Source: UBA57 sp963577725 (lineage in GTDB: Archaea; Thermoproteota; Nitrososphaeria; Nitrososphaerales; UBA57). From it: DNA of 64,000 nucleotides. Each line of letters starts with the position of its first letter. Position 1 is the first letter of the stretch. The stretch is taken from contig JAKZTE010000002.1 of NCBI GenBank assembly GCA_047517285.1, forward strand, positions 42,820 to 106,819, in the 5' to 3' direction. Below the pieces are notes generated by a model that saw only the letters and a list, made by a program, of their open reading frames with translations, made no database searches and was not told the DNA's origin. Of the stretch, positions 9,463 to 18,500 are shown piece after piece. Both the position numbers and the translations under genes were made by a program.

Positions 9463-10634
9463 TGATTAAAATGGTATATAATTTTAAGTTAGCAGATATT
9501 GGAGAGGGAATTGTAGAAGGAGAAGTTAGCAAATGGTATGTTAAAGTGGGAGACGTAGTAAAAGAGAATCAACCGCTTGTAGAAATAATTACAGAGAAAG
9601 TAACTGTAGAACTTCCATCGCCGGCAGATGGAACGATAACAAAGATTGGACCTGATGCAGGAAAGATTGTGAAAGTAGGTGAAATAATAGTAGTAATTGA
9701 TGATGGGAAAGATGACAAAGGTATTGAAGAGAGTTCAGAAGATGTAATTGAGGTAGAGAAGAAGGAGATAATTAAAGAGAATAACAAGAGTAATAAAATC
9801 ATTGCAACACCTGCTGTAAAACGTTTAGCAAAAGAGATGGGGATAGATATTAACAGAGTTGTAGGAACTGAAGAAGAGGGAAGAATAACTGAAAAAGATG
9901 TTAAATTATACTCAAAGTTAGAAGTACAAAGCAATGAAGAGAGGATTGCATTCAGGGGAACAAGAAGAACTATAGCAGAAAGATTATCAGAATCTTCAGA
10001 TAGAGTAGTTCAGGCATGGATTATGGAAGAGATTGATATGACCAATGTGACTGAATTAAAAAATAAATTAAAAGAAACGTCTACTGAGAAGATAAAATTG
10101 ACGTATATGCCATTCTTTGTTAAAGCAGTAATTAGATCGCTGAAATCGAGTCCAATAATTAATGCTTCATTAGATGAAGAAAAAGAAGACATAGTAATAA
10201 AAAAGGACTATAATATAGGGATTGCAACAGATACAGAGCAAGGTTTGCTAGTGCCGGTAATAAAGAGAGCCCAAGACAAAGATATTACTACAATAGCTAA
10301 AGAGATAGAAGAGTTATCAAGACAAGCGAAAACAGGGAAATTGAAATTAGCAGATACACAAGGCGGAACATTTACTATTACAAACATCGGTGCAATTGGA
10401 GGAATATCATCTATTCCGATTGTAAATTACCCCGAAGTAGCAATACTAGCAATAAATAAGATTATGAAGAAAGTAGTATTATGGGAAGGGGAAATAGTTG
10501 CAAGAGATAGAGTTTACCTGTCATTGTCGTTCGATCACAGAGTATTAGATGGTGCAGATGTGGCACGATTTTTGAATTCAATTAGGAAATGTTTAGAGGA
10601 ACCAGAGGGTCTGATGAAGGATGAACAGACTTAA
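9462..10634 (+). CDS. Dihydrolipoamide acyltransferase (E2) of a 2-oxoacid dehydrogenase complex
   Basis: A 390-residue protein with classic E2 order. An N-terminal lipoyl domain carries the lipoyl lysine in ITEKVTVE (about K46). A charged linker rich in E/K follows, then a peripheral subunit-binding domain (ATPAVKRLAKEMGID...EEEGRITEKDV, about 115-148). The C-terminal acyltransferase domain ends with catalytic SFDHRVLDG (about H359 and D363). It transfers acyl groups from lipoamide to CoA. Start may be GTG at 9462, overlapping the E1beta stop, or ATG at 9471, which sits directly before the lipoyl domain. The C-terminus overlaps lipB by 14 bases. Confidence 0.95.
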   Translation: MIKMVYNFKLADIGEGIVEGEVSKWYVKVGDVVKENQPLVEIITEKVTVELPSPADGTITKIGPDAGKIVKVGEIIVVIDDGKDDKGIEESSEDVIEVEKKEIIKENNKSNKIIATPAVKRLAKEMGIDINRVVGTEEEGRITEKDVKLYSKLEVQSNEERIAFRGTRRTIAERLSESSDRVVQAWIMEEIDMTNVTELKNKLKETSTEKIKLTYMPFFVKAVIRSLKSSPIINASLDEEKEDIVIKKDYNIGIATDTEQGLLVPVIKRAQDKDITTIAKEIEELSRQAKTGKLKLADTQGGTFTITNIGAIGGISSIPIVNYPEVAILAINKIMKKVVLWEGEIVARDRVYLSLSFDHRVLDGADVARFLNSIRKCLEEPEGLMKDEQT

Positions 10635-11268
10635 TATAATAGATTTAGGATTAACTGAATATCAACGTGCGTTAGATATACAAAAAACACTAGTTAAAAA
10701 AAGACTAGATGGTTCAGTTACAGATACATTATTGTTACTTGAACATCCTCATGTAATAACACTAGGAAGGCAAACAAAACCGGGTGATGTTCTAGATGAT
10801 TCAATGCCAATTGTAGAGATAGACAGGGGAGGAAGTGCAACTTATCACGGACCAGGGCAGCTAATCGGGTATGTAATAATTGACCTAAGAAGAAAGGGGA
10901 TTTCAGTACCTACTCTAGTTACGAAAATTCATGAGAGTCTAATCAGAACATTAAGTGAATTAGATATTAAAGCAGAAAGAAAAAGAAAGAAACCAGGAGT
11001 TTGGATTGAACAGAAAAAGATAGCGTCAATTGGATTATCGGTAAGAAATTGGATAACATATCATGGATTTAGCCTTAATGTTGACACTGATTTAGAAAAA
11101 TTTAAGATTATAAGACCATGTGGTTTTGATAGTCAGATTATGACTTCAATAAATTACAACAAGAAAAGGAAATATTCCATGGAGATGATTAAATCAAGCA
11201 CAATAAGAAATTTTGTAGATGTTTTTGACTATTATAAAATTGAAAAGAAATTAACGGCAAGACAATAG
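10621..11268 (+). CDS. lipB: Octanoyl-ACP:protein N-octanoyltransferase / lipoate ligase B-type
   Basis: A 215-residue LipB-family acyltransferase. Motifs are ITLGRQ, EIDRGGSATYHGPGQLIGY, KKIASIGLSVRNWITYHGFSLNV, and the catalytic cysteine in RPCGF (C167) with a lysine near 133. It places octanoate on the E2 lipoyl lysine, and LipA then sulfurates it. The ATG at 10621 overlaps the end of E2, so translation is probably coupled. Archaea commonly lack ACP, so the octanoyl donor is uncertain. The gene ends 3 bases before the convergent oxidoreductase beta gene. Confidence 0.95.
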   Translation: MNRLNIIDLGLTEYQRALDIQKTLVKKRLDGSVTDTLLLLEHPHVITLGRQTKPGDVLDDSMPIVEIDRGGSATYHGPGQLIGYVIIDLRRKGISVPTLVTKIHESLIRTLSELDIKAERKRKKPGVWIEQKKIASIGLSVRNWITYHGFSLNVDTDLEKFKIIRPCGFDSQIMTSINYNKKRKYSMEMIKSSTIRNFVDVFDYYKIEKKLTARQ

Positions 11269-11271
11269 TAA

Positions 11272-12147
11272 TTAAGTAAATTCTTCTAATAACTGCTCAG
11301 CAATACGTTTACCTGTATCGAGTGGTTGATTTACCAATGGGCCGTCTTGTAAAGCAGGTTCGTCAGCATCATAAGTAGGTTTGTCAGCTTTATAGAAAAC
11401 ACCAATAGGAATCTTTGATTCCCATTCATAAGATTTTGACATAGATTGTTTTAGATCATTAGTATCATGTTCTTCATCCTCTAATGTATAAACACGATCA
11501 CGAAACCATTGATAAGTTTGGATTTTATTATAAGTAACACAAGGACTAAGGACGTCAACTAATGAGAATCCTTTGTGAGAAAGTGCATTTTCTATTGTAG
11601 TAGACAAGTGATCTGGATTACCAGAGAAACCTCTTGATACATATGTAGCACCAGAAATAAGAGCAAGGGCAATAGGATTAACAGGTACTTCTAATAAACC
11701 AGAAGGAGTAGATTTGGTAACCATGCCTCTTTCACTAGTAGGTGAAGCTTGGCCAGTAGTTAAACCGTAAATTTGATTATTCATAACGATGTATGTGATA
11801 TTGATATTTCGACGCATCGAATGAATAAAATGACCCAGTCCAATTCCATATCCATCGCCATCGCCGCCAGTTGCAATAACAGTTAAGTCGGTATTAGCAA
11901 GTTTAATACCATTAGCGATAGGAAGAGAACGACCATGAAGTCCATGGAAGGCATAAGCATTTACAAAGCCTGGAAGATTTGAAGAACATCCTATGCCAGC
12001 CGATATAACAACATTTTCTGATTTAATTTTTAGACGAGCAAGAGCAGTATGTACACCACGTAAAACAGCAAAATCTCCGCAGCCTGGACACCAAGTAGGA
12101 GTAATTTCAGATTTATACGCTTCAAGTTTAACAGGTTCAACTACCAA
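11272..12147 (-). CDS. korB: 2-oxoacid:ferredoxin oxidoreductase beta subunit
   Basis: A 291-residue ThDP-binding subunit with WCPGCGDFAVLRG (C20 and C23), C54, the ThDP/Mg motif GGDGDGYGIGLGHF (about 95-108) and NNQIYGLTTGQASPTS. With the alpha subunit it oxidises pyruvate or 2-oxoglutarate with CoA and reduces ferredoxin. Two-subunit enzymes of this shape are common in Nitrososphaerota and Thermoproteota and are often broad in substrate. It begins with TTG at 12147, immediately after the TAG stop of the alpha gene, so the two are translationally coupled. Whether it prefers pyruvate or 2-oxoglutarate cannot be settled here. Confidence 0.93.
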   Translation of the reverse strand: MVVEPVKLEAYKSEITPTWCPGCGDFAVLRGVHTALARLKIKSENVVISAGIGCSSNLPGFVNAYAFHGLHGRSLPIANGIKLANTDLTVIATGGDGDGYGIGLGHFIHSMRRNINITYIVMNNQIYGLTTGQASPTSERGMVTKSTPSGLLEVPVNPIALALISGATYVSRGFSGNPDHLSTTIENALSHKGFSLVDVLSPCVTYNKIQTYQWFRDRVYTLEDEEHDTNDLKQSMSKSYEWESKIPIGVFYKADKPTYDADEPALQDGPLVNQPLDTGKRIAEQLLEEFT

Positions 12148-13881
12148 CTAAATCAAGTCCTCAACTTTATCTATAATCTGATTGGGATAAAAAGGCTCTC
12201 CGTCATATTTAAAAAGAGTGTGATTAATTTGGAAGCCGGTTTCCATAGAGATCAATTTAGACAATTGGCCAGTATAATTTGCTTCTATAATAAGAGTGTC
12301 TTTACTATTAGAAAGAATTTCCTTAATTCCTTTTTGTAAAGGAATCAAATATTTAATATGAAGATGATTGACACTTTTAGAATTGTTTTGAAGAATTTGT
12401 ATCGCCTCATGAACAACATTATAAGTAGAACCCCAGCTAACAATTGTAAGATCTGCATCTGCAGGTCCTTCTAATTTTGCAGCCGGAAGTTGTTCCGCGA
12501 TGAATTTCATTTTTCTCATACGTTTAAGCATAATTTTTATACGTGTTTCGGAATCAGTGAATACATCGCTAATTATATTTCCATAATCATCATGTTCGTC
12601 ACTAGAAGCTTGAAACACAGTACCAGAAGTACCAGGGAATGCGCGAGGAGACACCCCAGTATCGGTGTATTGGAATCGTCTATAAAGTTTATCAGAATCA
12701 TTTGAAGTTACAATTTCTCCACGTTCAATAGTAGAATTAAAGTCAAGATTACCTATTGATTCCATATGTTCGGACAGAAATAGATCAGAAAGAATAATAA
12801 CAGGAATTTGGAACTGATCGGCTAGATTAAATGCTTCAATTGTTGAATAAAAACAATCCTCAATAGTAGATGGTGCAATTATAACTTTAGGAAAATCACC
12901 TTGTGAAGCGCCAATAGCTTGAAACAGATCGCCTTGTTCAGTTTTGGTAGGTAGGCCCGTAGAAGGACCGCCACGCATAGAATTAATAATTACAATAGGA
13001 GTTTCAGTTTGTCCTGCTAGACCGATAGCTTCGGTCATTAGTGCAAAACCGCCACCAGATGTTCCAACCATAGAACGAACGCCTGCAAAAGAAGCACCAA
13101 TTGCCATGTTAATGACAGAAATTTCATCTTCAGCTTGTTTAACAACCATGCCAGACTTTTTAGATTGGGCAATTAGGTAATGCAAAATTGAAGAGGCGGG
13201 AGTCATAGGATATGCGCAATAGAATTTACAGCCAGCAAGGATAGAACCAAATCCAAGTGCTTGATTTCCAGTAAGCACCGGTCGTTTTGTATTATAATCA
13301 GGATTTAAATCGAAGTCGAAATCAGGAAGATTTGATTTGGAATATTCATAACCTGCTTCGATGACTTTAAGATTGATTTCCATGACTGATTGTTTCTTTT
13401 TGCCAAAATAATCACGAATAACGGCATTCATAACATTAACGTCAAGATCAAGTAGTTGAACAAGTGAACTAAGAGCGACAGTATTTTGGAGTATAGGATT
13501 TCGTCCTATATCTTTAAGAATCTCATTGACAGGTAATGGGCAGAGGGTTACACCCTTCGGTACTTTATCAGGATCAGGTTTAATTTTATCACTATTATAC
13601 AAAACAGCCCCGCCAGAAACTACGTCGACAATGTTACGTTGGAATTCCAATGGATTTAGAGCAATGAGGAAATCGACTTTATTTCCATGAGAAAGTATCT
13701 TATCTCTCCCTGCTCGAAGCTGAAGATATATGAATCCTCCACGAATAACTGATTGATAGCTATTATAGGCAAGAAGATGTAATCCACTTCGTGAACAGAT
13801 TTTTGCAAATGATTCACCAGTAGAAGCAATACCATCTCCTGCAGCACCTCCGACTCGTATAACAACTTCGTGTTTTGACAT
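12148..13881 (-). CDS. korA: 2-oxoacid:ferredoxin oxidoreductase alpha subunit (gamma-alpha fusion)
   Basis: A 577-residue fusion. Residues 1-190 form the gamma domain (VRVGGAAGDGIASTGESFAKI; YNSYQSVIRGG). Residues about 205-577 form the alpha domain, with GNQALGFGSILAGCKFYCAYPMTPASSI, EDEISVINMAIGASFAGVRSMVGTSGGG and GGPSTGLPTKTEQGDL. The YPMTPASS motif contacts ThDP or substrate in this family. ATG at 13881. It is the first gene of the pair with the beta subunit. It lies convergent to the lipoate/E2 operon, so the genome keeps both a ferredoxin-linked route and parts of an NAD-linked route for 2-oxoacid oxidation. Confidence 0.94.
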   Translation of the reverse strand: MSKHEVVIRVGGAAGDGIASTGESFAKICSRSGLHLLAYNSYQSVIRGGFIYLQLRAGRDKILSHGNKVDFLIALNPLEFQRNIVDVVSGGAVLYNSDKIKPDPDKVPKGVTLCPLPVNEILKDIGRNPILQNTVALSSLVQLLDLDVNVMNAVIRDYFGKKKQSVMEINLKVIEAGYEYSKSNLPDFDFDLNPDYNTKRPVLTGNQALGFGSILAGCKFYCAYPMTPASSILHYLIAQSKKSGMVVKQAEDEISVINMAIGASFAGVRSMVGTSGGGFALMTEAIGLAGQTETPIVIINSMRGGPSTGLPTKTEQGDLFQAIGASQGDFPKVIIAPSTIEDCFYSTIEAFNLADQFQIPVIILSDLFLSEHMESIGNLDFNSTIERGEIVTSNDSDKLYRRFQYTDTGVSPRAFPGTSGTVFQASSDEHDDYGNIISDVFTDSETRIKIMLKRMRKMKFIAEQLPAAKLEGPADADLTIVSWGSTYNVVHEAIQILQNNSKSVNHLHIKYLIPLQKGIKEILSNSKDTLIIEANYTGQLSKLISMETGFQINHTLFKYDGEPFYPNQIIDKVEDLI

Positions 13882-13907
13882 ATCTTAAGATAATTGCAAG
13901 ATGTACA

Positions 13908-14159
13908 TTATTTAACCTTACGAATTAAAAATTTAAGTAATTTATCGTCTTTATTAAAGAAAAGTAATTCATTTTCTGACTTATTTATCCATGATTTGAT
14001 ATCTTCTTCAGCTACTGGGTCGTCTGCAAATACTTCGAGAATTTCGTCAATGTTCATTTCTTTAATAGTTTGTCTTGTTCTAAAAACCGGTTCAGGGCAA
14101 AGTAGTCCTTTCATATCAAGAGTTTTATTAGGTTTAGCGTAGGAATCTTCTTGCGACAT
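13908..14159 (-). CDS. TusA-like sulfur-carrier protein
   Basis: An 83-residue protein with the TusA hallmark LDMKGLLCPEPVFRTRQTI; the CPxP cysteine would carry a persulfide. The fold continues with a DDPVAEEDIKSW helix typical of TusA/YeeD proteins. An ATG at 14159 is preferred over the in-frame TTG at 14165. It lies 26 bases upstream of the oxidoreductase alpha gene on the same strand and is divergent from hisS. Such proteins deliver sulfur for tRNA thiolation or cofactor synthesis. The tRNA thiolase NcsA in this window is a conceivable client but not adjacent, and no cysteine desulfurase is nearby. Confidence 0.85.
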   Translation of the reverse strand: MSQEDSYAKPNKTLDMKGLLCPEPVFRTRQTIKEMNIDEILEVFADDPVAEEDIKSWINKSENELLFFNKDDKLLKFLIRKVK

Positions 14160-14240
14160 AAGCAATTTCCCTCACTCTTCAATAAATAGTTATTTAGTGT
14201 TATATATATCATACAAGAAGACTAGGAAAAAGGATAAAAT

Positions 14241-15572
14241 TTGAGCTTTAGATTACCAAGAGGAATGAGGGACATAGAAGAAAATGAATATGCTAAAATT
14301 GAGAAGGTAAGAAATGCATTCAATGAGACATGTAGAATATTTGGTTTTAAAAGATTCATGCCATCTCCAATAGAGATGCTTTCGACTTTAGAAGTAAAGA
14401 GTGGACCAGGAATAAAGGAGGAAATCTATCATTTTAAAGACAAGAAAGGAAGGGATCTAGGTTTAAGATTTGATCTAACTGTAGGAATAACACGTCATAT
14501 AACTGGGAAAAAAGATTTACGAAGGCCATTTAGAGTAGGTACTTTTGGAGACATGTTCAGATATGATGAACCGCAAAAAGGAAGATATAGATGGTTCCAT
14601 CAATGGAATGCAGAAATTTATTATACTATAAAAGATAATCCAAGGAATCATGTTTTAGAACTGCTCAAGTTTTCAACATCATTATTTGACAAGATTGGAA
14701 TAGGAAATTTTAAAATAAGATTGGGGCATAGAGAATTAGCAGAAAGTTTTGTTAATGCATTATTATATGGCAAGTTAGAACAGCCAGAGAGTAATAAACA
14801 ACAAAAAGTAACTACAATATTGAGATTACTAGACAAGATTGAGAAAAAAACAGAAAAACAAATAGTGGATGAAGCAATTGAACTTGGATTAGAAGAAGAG
14901 AAAGCGAAGATATTAGTGAAATTTGGAAAGATTAAATCTAGTGATGTAAATATACTGAAACAAGAATATGCATTAGTGTTACAAGAAATAGGAATGATTG
15001 ACAAGGATATAGAAGAAATATCTGACGTGATTCAAAGTCATTTCAAATTATTTGAATCAAAAATAAAGAACGTAGAATTCGATTTGGGATTAGTAAGGGG
15101 TATGGATTATTATGATGGATACGTGTTTGAGATTGTGGATTTAAACAATAAAGAAATTGGTTCCATAGCAGGAGGAGGCGAATATACTCGTTTGATTAAG
15201 AGTTTTTCTGGTCCAGATAATTTGTCGGCAATAGGAATAGCAGGAGGTATAGAAAGAACAATGGAATCAATAGATGAGAATCAAGAAAAGGCAAATAATT
15301 TGATATCGATAATATCATTGTTAGAAGAAGGGGCAGATGATTTGATCGACATATTACGTGACAATGACATACCTACAACATATAGGCAATTAGATAATGA
15401 AGATATTAAGAGGGGTCTAAAGTTTGCCGCCGCCAATAATGCAAATATTGCAATAATAATTGGAGAAAATGAACTTGCAGATGGGAAATATCGAGTTAAA
15501 GACATGAAAACAGGTAAAGAAGAACTTGTTAAGAAAGAAAGTGTCGTCGACTTCATTAAAGAATTAATATAA
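14241..15572 (+). CDS. hisS: Histidyl-tRNA synthetase
   Basis: A 443-residue class II aminoacyl-tRNA synthetase. It shows LPRGMRDIEENEY at the N-terminus, LRFDLTVGITRHI, motif 2 in RPFRVGTFGDMFRYDEPQKGRYRWFHQWN, the histidine-specific LVRGMDYYDGYVFEI, motif 3 SIAGGGEYTRLI...AIGIAGGIERTM, and a C-terminal anticodon-binding domain. It charges tRNA-His in the cytoplasm. The start is TTG at 14241. The 75-base divergent gap to the TusA-like gene contains a TATATATA stretch that could serve both directions. The surface-protein gene follows 21 bases downstream. Confidence 0.96.
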   Translation: MSFRLPRGMRDIEENEYAKIEKVRNAFNETCRIFGFKRFMPSPIEMLSTLEVKSGPGIKEEIYHFKDKKGRDLGLRFDLTVGITRHITGKKDLRRPFRVGTFGDMFRYDEPQKGRYRWFHQWNAEIYYTIKDNPRNHVLELLKFSTSLFDKIGIGNFKIRLGHRELAESFVNALLYGKLEQPESNKQQKVTTILRLLDKIEKKTEKQIVDEAIELGLEEEKAKILVKFGKIKSSDVNILKQEYALVLQEIGMIDKDIEEISDVIQSHFKLFESKIKNVEFDLGLVRGMDYYDGYVFEIVDLNNKEIGSIAGGGEYTRLIKSFSGPDNLSAIGIAGGIERTMESIDENQEKANNLISIISLLEEGADDLIDILRDNDIPTTYRQLDNEDIKRGLKFAAANNANIAIIIGENELADGKYRVKDMKTGKEELVKKESVVDFIKELI

Positions 15573-15593
15573 TTATAGTGTAGAAATATATCA

Positions 15594-18500
15594 ATGAGAA
15601 GTATCTTAATTTGTTGTTTAGCGGTTGTTATTAGTTTATTTTTAATTCCTACTGCTTTTGCTGAAGATGTAGACAATAGCAATAATTTCAATATCAATAT
15701 AAAGACAGTAGATGATACAGCTACAATTACAGAGATTGCAATTCCTAAAGGTAATAACAAAACAATTAGAATAGATTTACCTAAACAGAATTCTGCATTC
15801 AATGGAACTGTGGCTCTTGAGATCGAGGGCAATCCTAGTGGATTGAGTTATTCTTTCACTTCAACTTCAATAACCGGCTGGCAGGGAACTACTGGATTAC
15901 ATTCTACTTTAACTCTTTCACCGCAGCTTTCAGCATTGAGTGGTAGCTATCAGATAACAATCAAGGCAATAAATAGTAATAATTCAACAGATTATGCGCA
16001 AAGAACTATAACATTATTCATTTCGGATTTTGAGATAACAGCTTCTCCGACAATAGTATCAGTTAGACCTGGCGAGCAAAAGGATGTGTCAATAACTATA
16101 AGTTCTAAAAAAGATGATGTAAACAATAATCTCGATACAAAATTTTCAGGCAGTGTTCAACTATTGTCTACATCTATGTCAGGAGCAACTATAACATACG
16201 TGGACGATGTTGTGAATGTTCCAGAGGGTGGAACTGCATTTGCAACGGCAAGAATAACAGTAAATAGTAATGCAGAATCAAATGGAGAAGGAGTTTTCGT
16301 TGACGTGGTAGCAAAAATTGGTGACTTGCAACACACTGTAACATTCAAAGTAAAGATAGAATCAAATCCATTGTCAATAGGTTTAGAAGTTAGTCCCAAT
16401 CCTGCAATTGTTTTTCAACCTACATTTATAACAGCTACCATTACTGACGCATCAGGTAATCCAGTAAATGACGCATCAGTAACATTCAACCGAATGGCTG
16501 GAAATGGAACGTTTGCGGATGGCGGAACATTTACAACTCTCACAACAAGTTCTGATGGAAAGGTTTCTGCTACTTTTACTACGAGAACAAAGGAGACTCT
16601 TTCAATTCGAGTCTCAGCAGTAAAGACCAATTATGTCGCGGGTGAACTTACAACACAGATACCCGTAAAAGGTGGTTTTGTAATGTCTATCACGCCTGCA
16701 CAAGAACAAATTAATGCAGGTGACTCAAAAGCAGTAACATTAACGATTACATCTACAGATGGATTCAGTTCACCAGTAGAACTGTCTTACGAGGATGTAG
16801 TATCGGGATTTACAGTATCATTTTCGGAAGTTAGTCTCATACCTGAAGCAAATGGAGCATTATCTACTACAGTTACAATATTTGTTTCAGACAATGTTCA
16901 ATCAGGTGATACAACAATTGTAATAAAAGGAAGATCGGGTGGATTAACTGCAGATGTATCTATAGGAATCAATGTTCCTAAAGCAGAATTTACTTTATCC
17001 ATTAGTGAATCGCAAAATGAGATCATTACTTGGCAAGGAGATATTGTAAAGATAGATATGGTGTTGACGTCTATAGGAGGTTTTGATGGTACTGTACAAT
17101 TAAGTACCAACATAGATGACAAACCAAATATGGATGTTGAATTTTCACCAAGTTCTGTTTCATTGAGTAGTGGAGAATCAAAACAAATTTCTTTACTTGT
17201 AACAACAACGTCGGCAACAGAACCTATAGATAAATTACCGATAGTTATTACAGCAACGTCATTAACTTCTGAGACTACAACAACGGCATGGTTACAGATA
17301 TTAGAACTATTCGAGATTGTAATTGATTCAGACAGTAAAAATGATGGAAGCAGGATAGCAACAATAGTGATTGATGGTGTAATAACACAACCAGAACAAC
17401 TTCCTGTCACAAAATATTTGAGGGAAAATAGTGAATTAACGGTAAAGATTACACTGGACATTATTGATGAAACAGAAGGAACAAGGTATATTTTTACGGG
17501 ATGGAATGATCAGACGAATACTTTAGAAAAAACTATAGAAATTAATGCTCCATTAACAGTGATTGCAGAATTTGATAAGCAACATTACATAAACATCAGG
17601 TCAACTCCATTAGGAAGTATGATTGGTTTACTAGACATAGAAGGTTCAGGTTGGCATAAAGAGAATGCATTAATTGGATTGAATACTGACGAGATACTAA
17701 TCGTGATAGAAGATGAATCTAGGTATAGATTTGATAAATGGAGTGGTTCAATTGAATCAAACGACAGGAATATAGAATTACTAGTTGATGGACCAAAATT
17801 AATTTATGCAGATTACATTTTACAGTATAAAATAACAAAAATAATTGAACCGTCTTTTATTGCAGATATAATAACAACGTTTAATGAACAATGGATCGAT
17901 AGTGGAACAGAACTATTACTTGAAACAACAAAGAAAGCTGACGAATATGGATTCATGCAATGGACGATAACAGGAAGCAGTTTCGATATAACAAGGACTA
18001 CTAATCCGACAACTATCGCCGTTAATGAACCATTGACTATTAGGATTCAGTACGATTTGCTTCCAATGGTGAATATAGAATCAGTAAGAATGGCAGATAA
18101 TGGATTTGAAGGAGAGGGTTCACAGGCATGGGTGAAATTAGTGAATACAGAACTAAGAGGAGGGTATGTAATAATAAAAACTTCGACAAGCATTAATGGA
18201 TTAATAATAGGACCTGATCAACAAGAAATATACCTTGCTCCAGGAGAGAGCAAGTTATTTGCAATTACTATGAATTATACTAAAGCCGGTAGTGGTTCAA
18301 TAGACATTACATTAGAGAAAACCGGAAGTCAGGACAATAAGTTTAAGAAAGAGTTTAAGATTTTCACCATCAATGATAAAAGAGAAATAACAAATATAGG
18401 AATAGCACTAAGTTCGAAATATTTACAGCAAATTGACCAGTGGATGATTCCAAATGAGAAAGTAAAGATTTGTTCATCAGAGATCTTAGAACAATCAAGA

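Noticed and set aside
16898..17461. 187-residue open frame on the minus strand inside the giant surface protein gene
   Set aside because: It is a low-complexity shadow of a gene with a clear signal peptide, domains and anchor, and shows no domain of its own.
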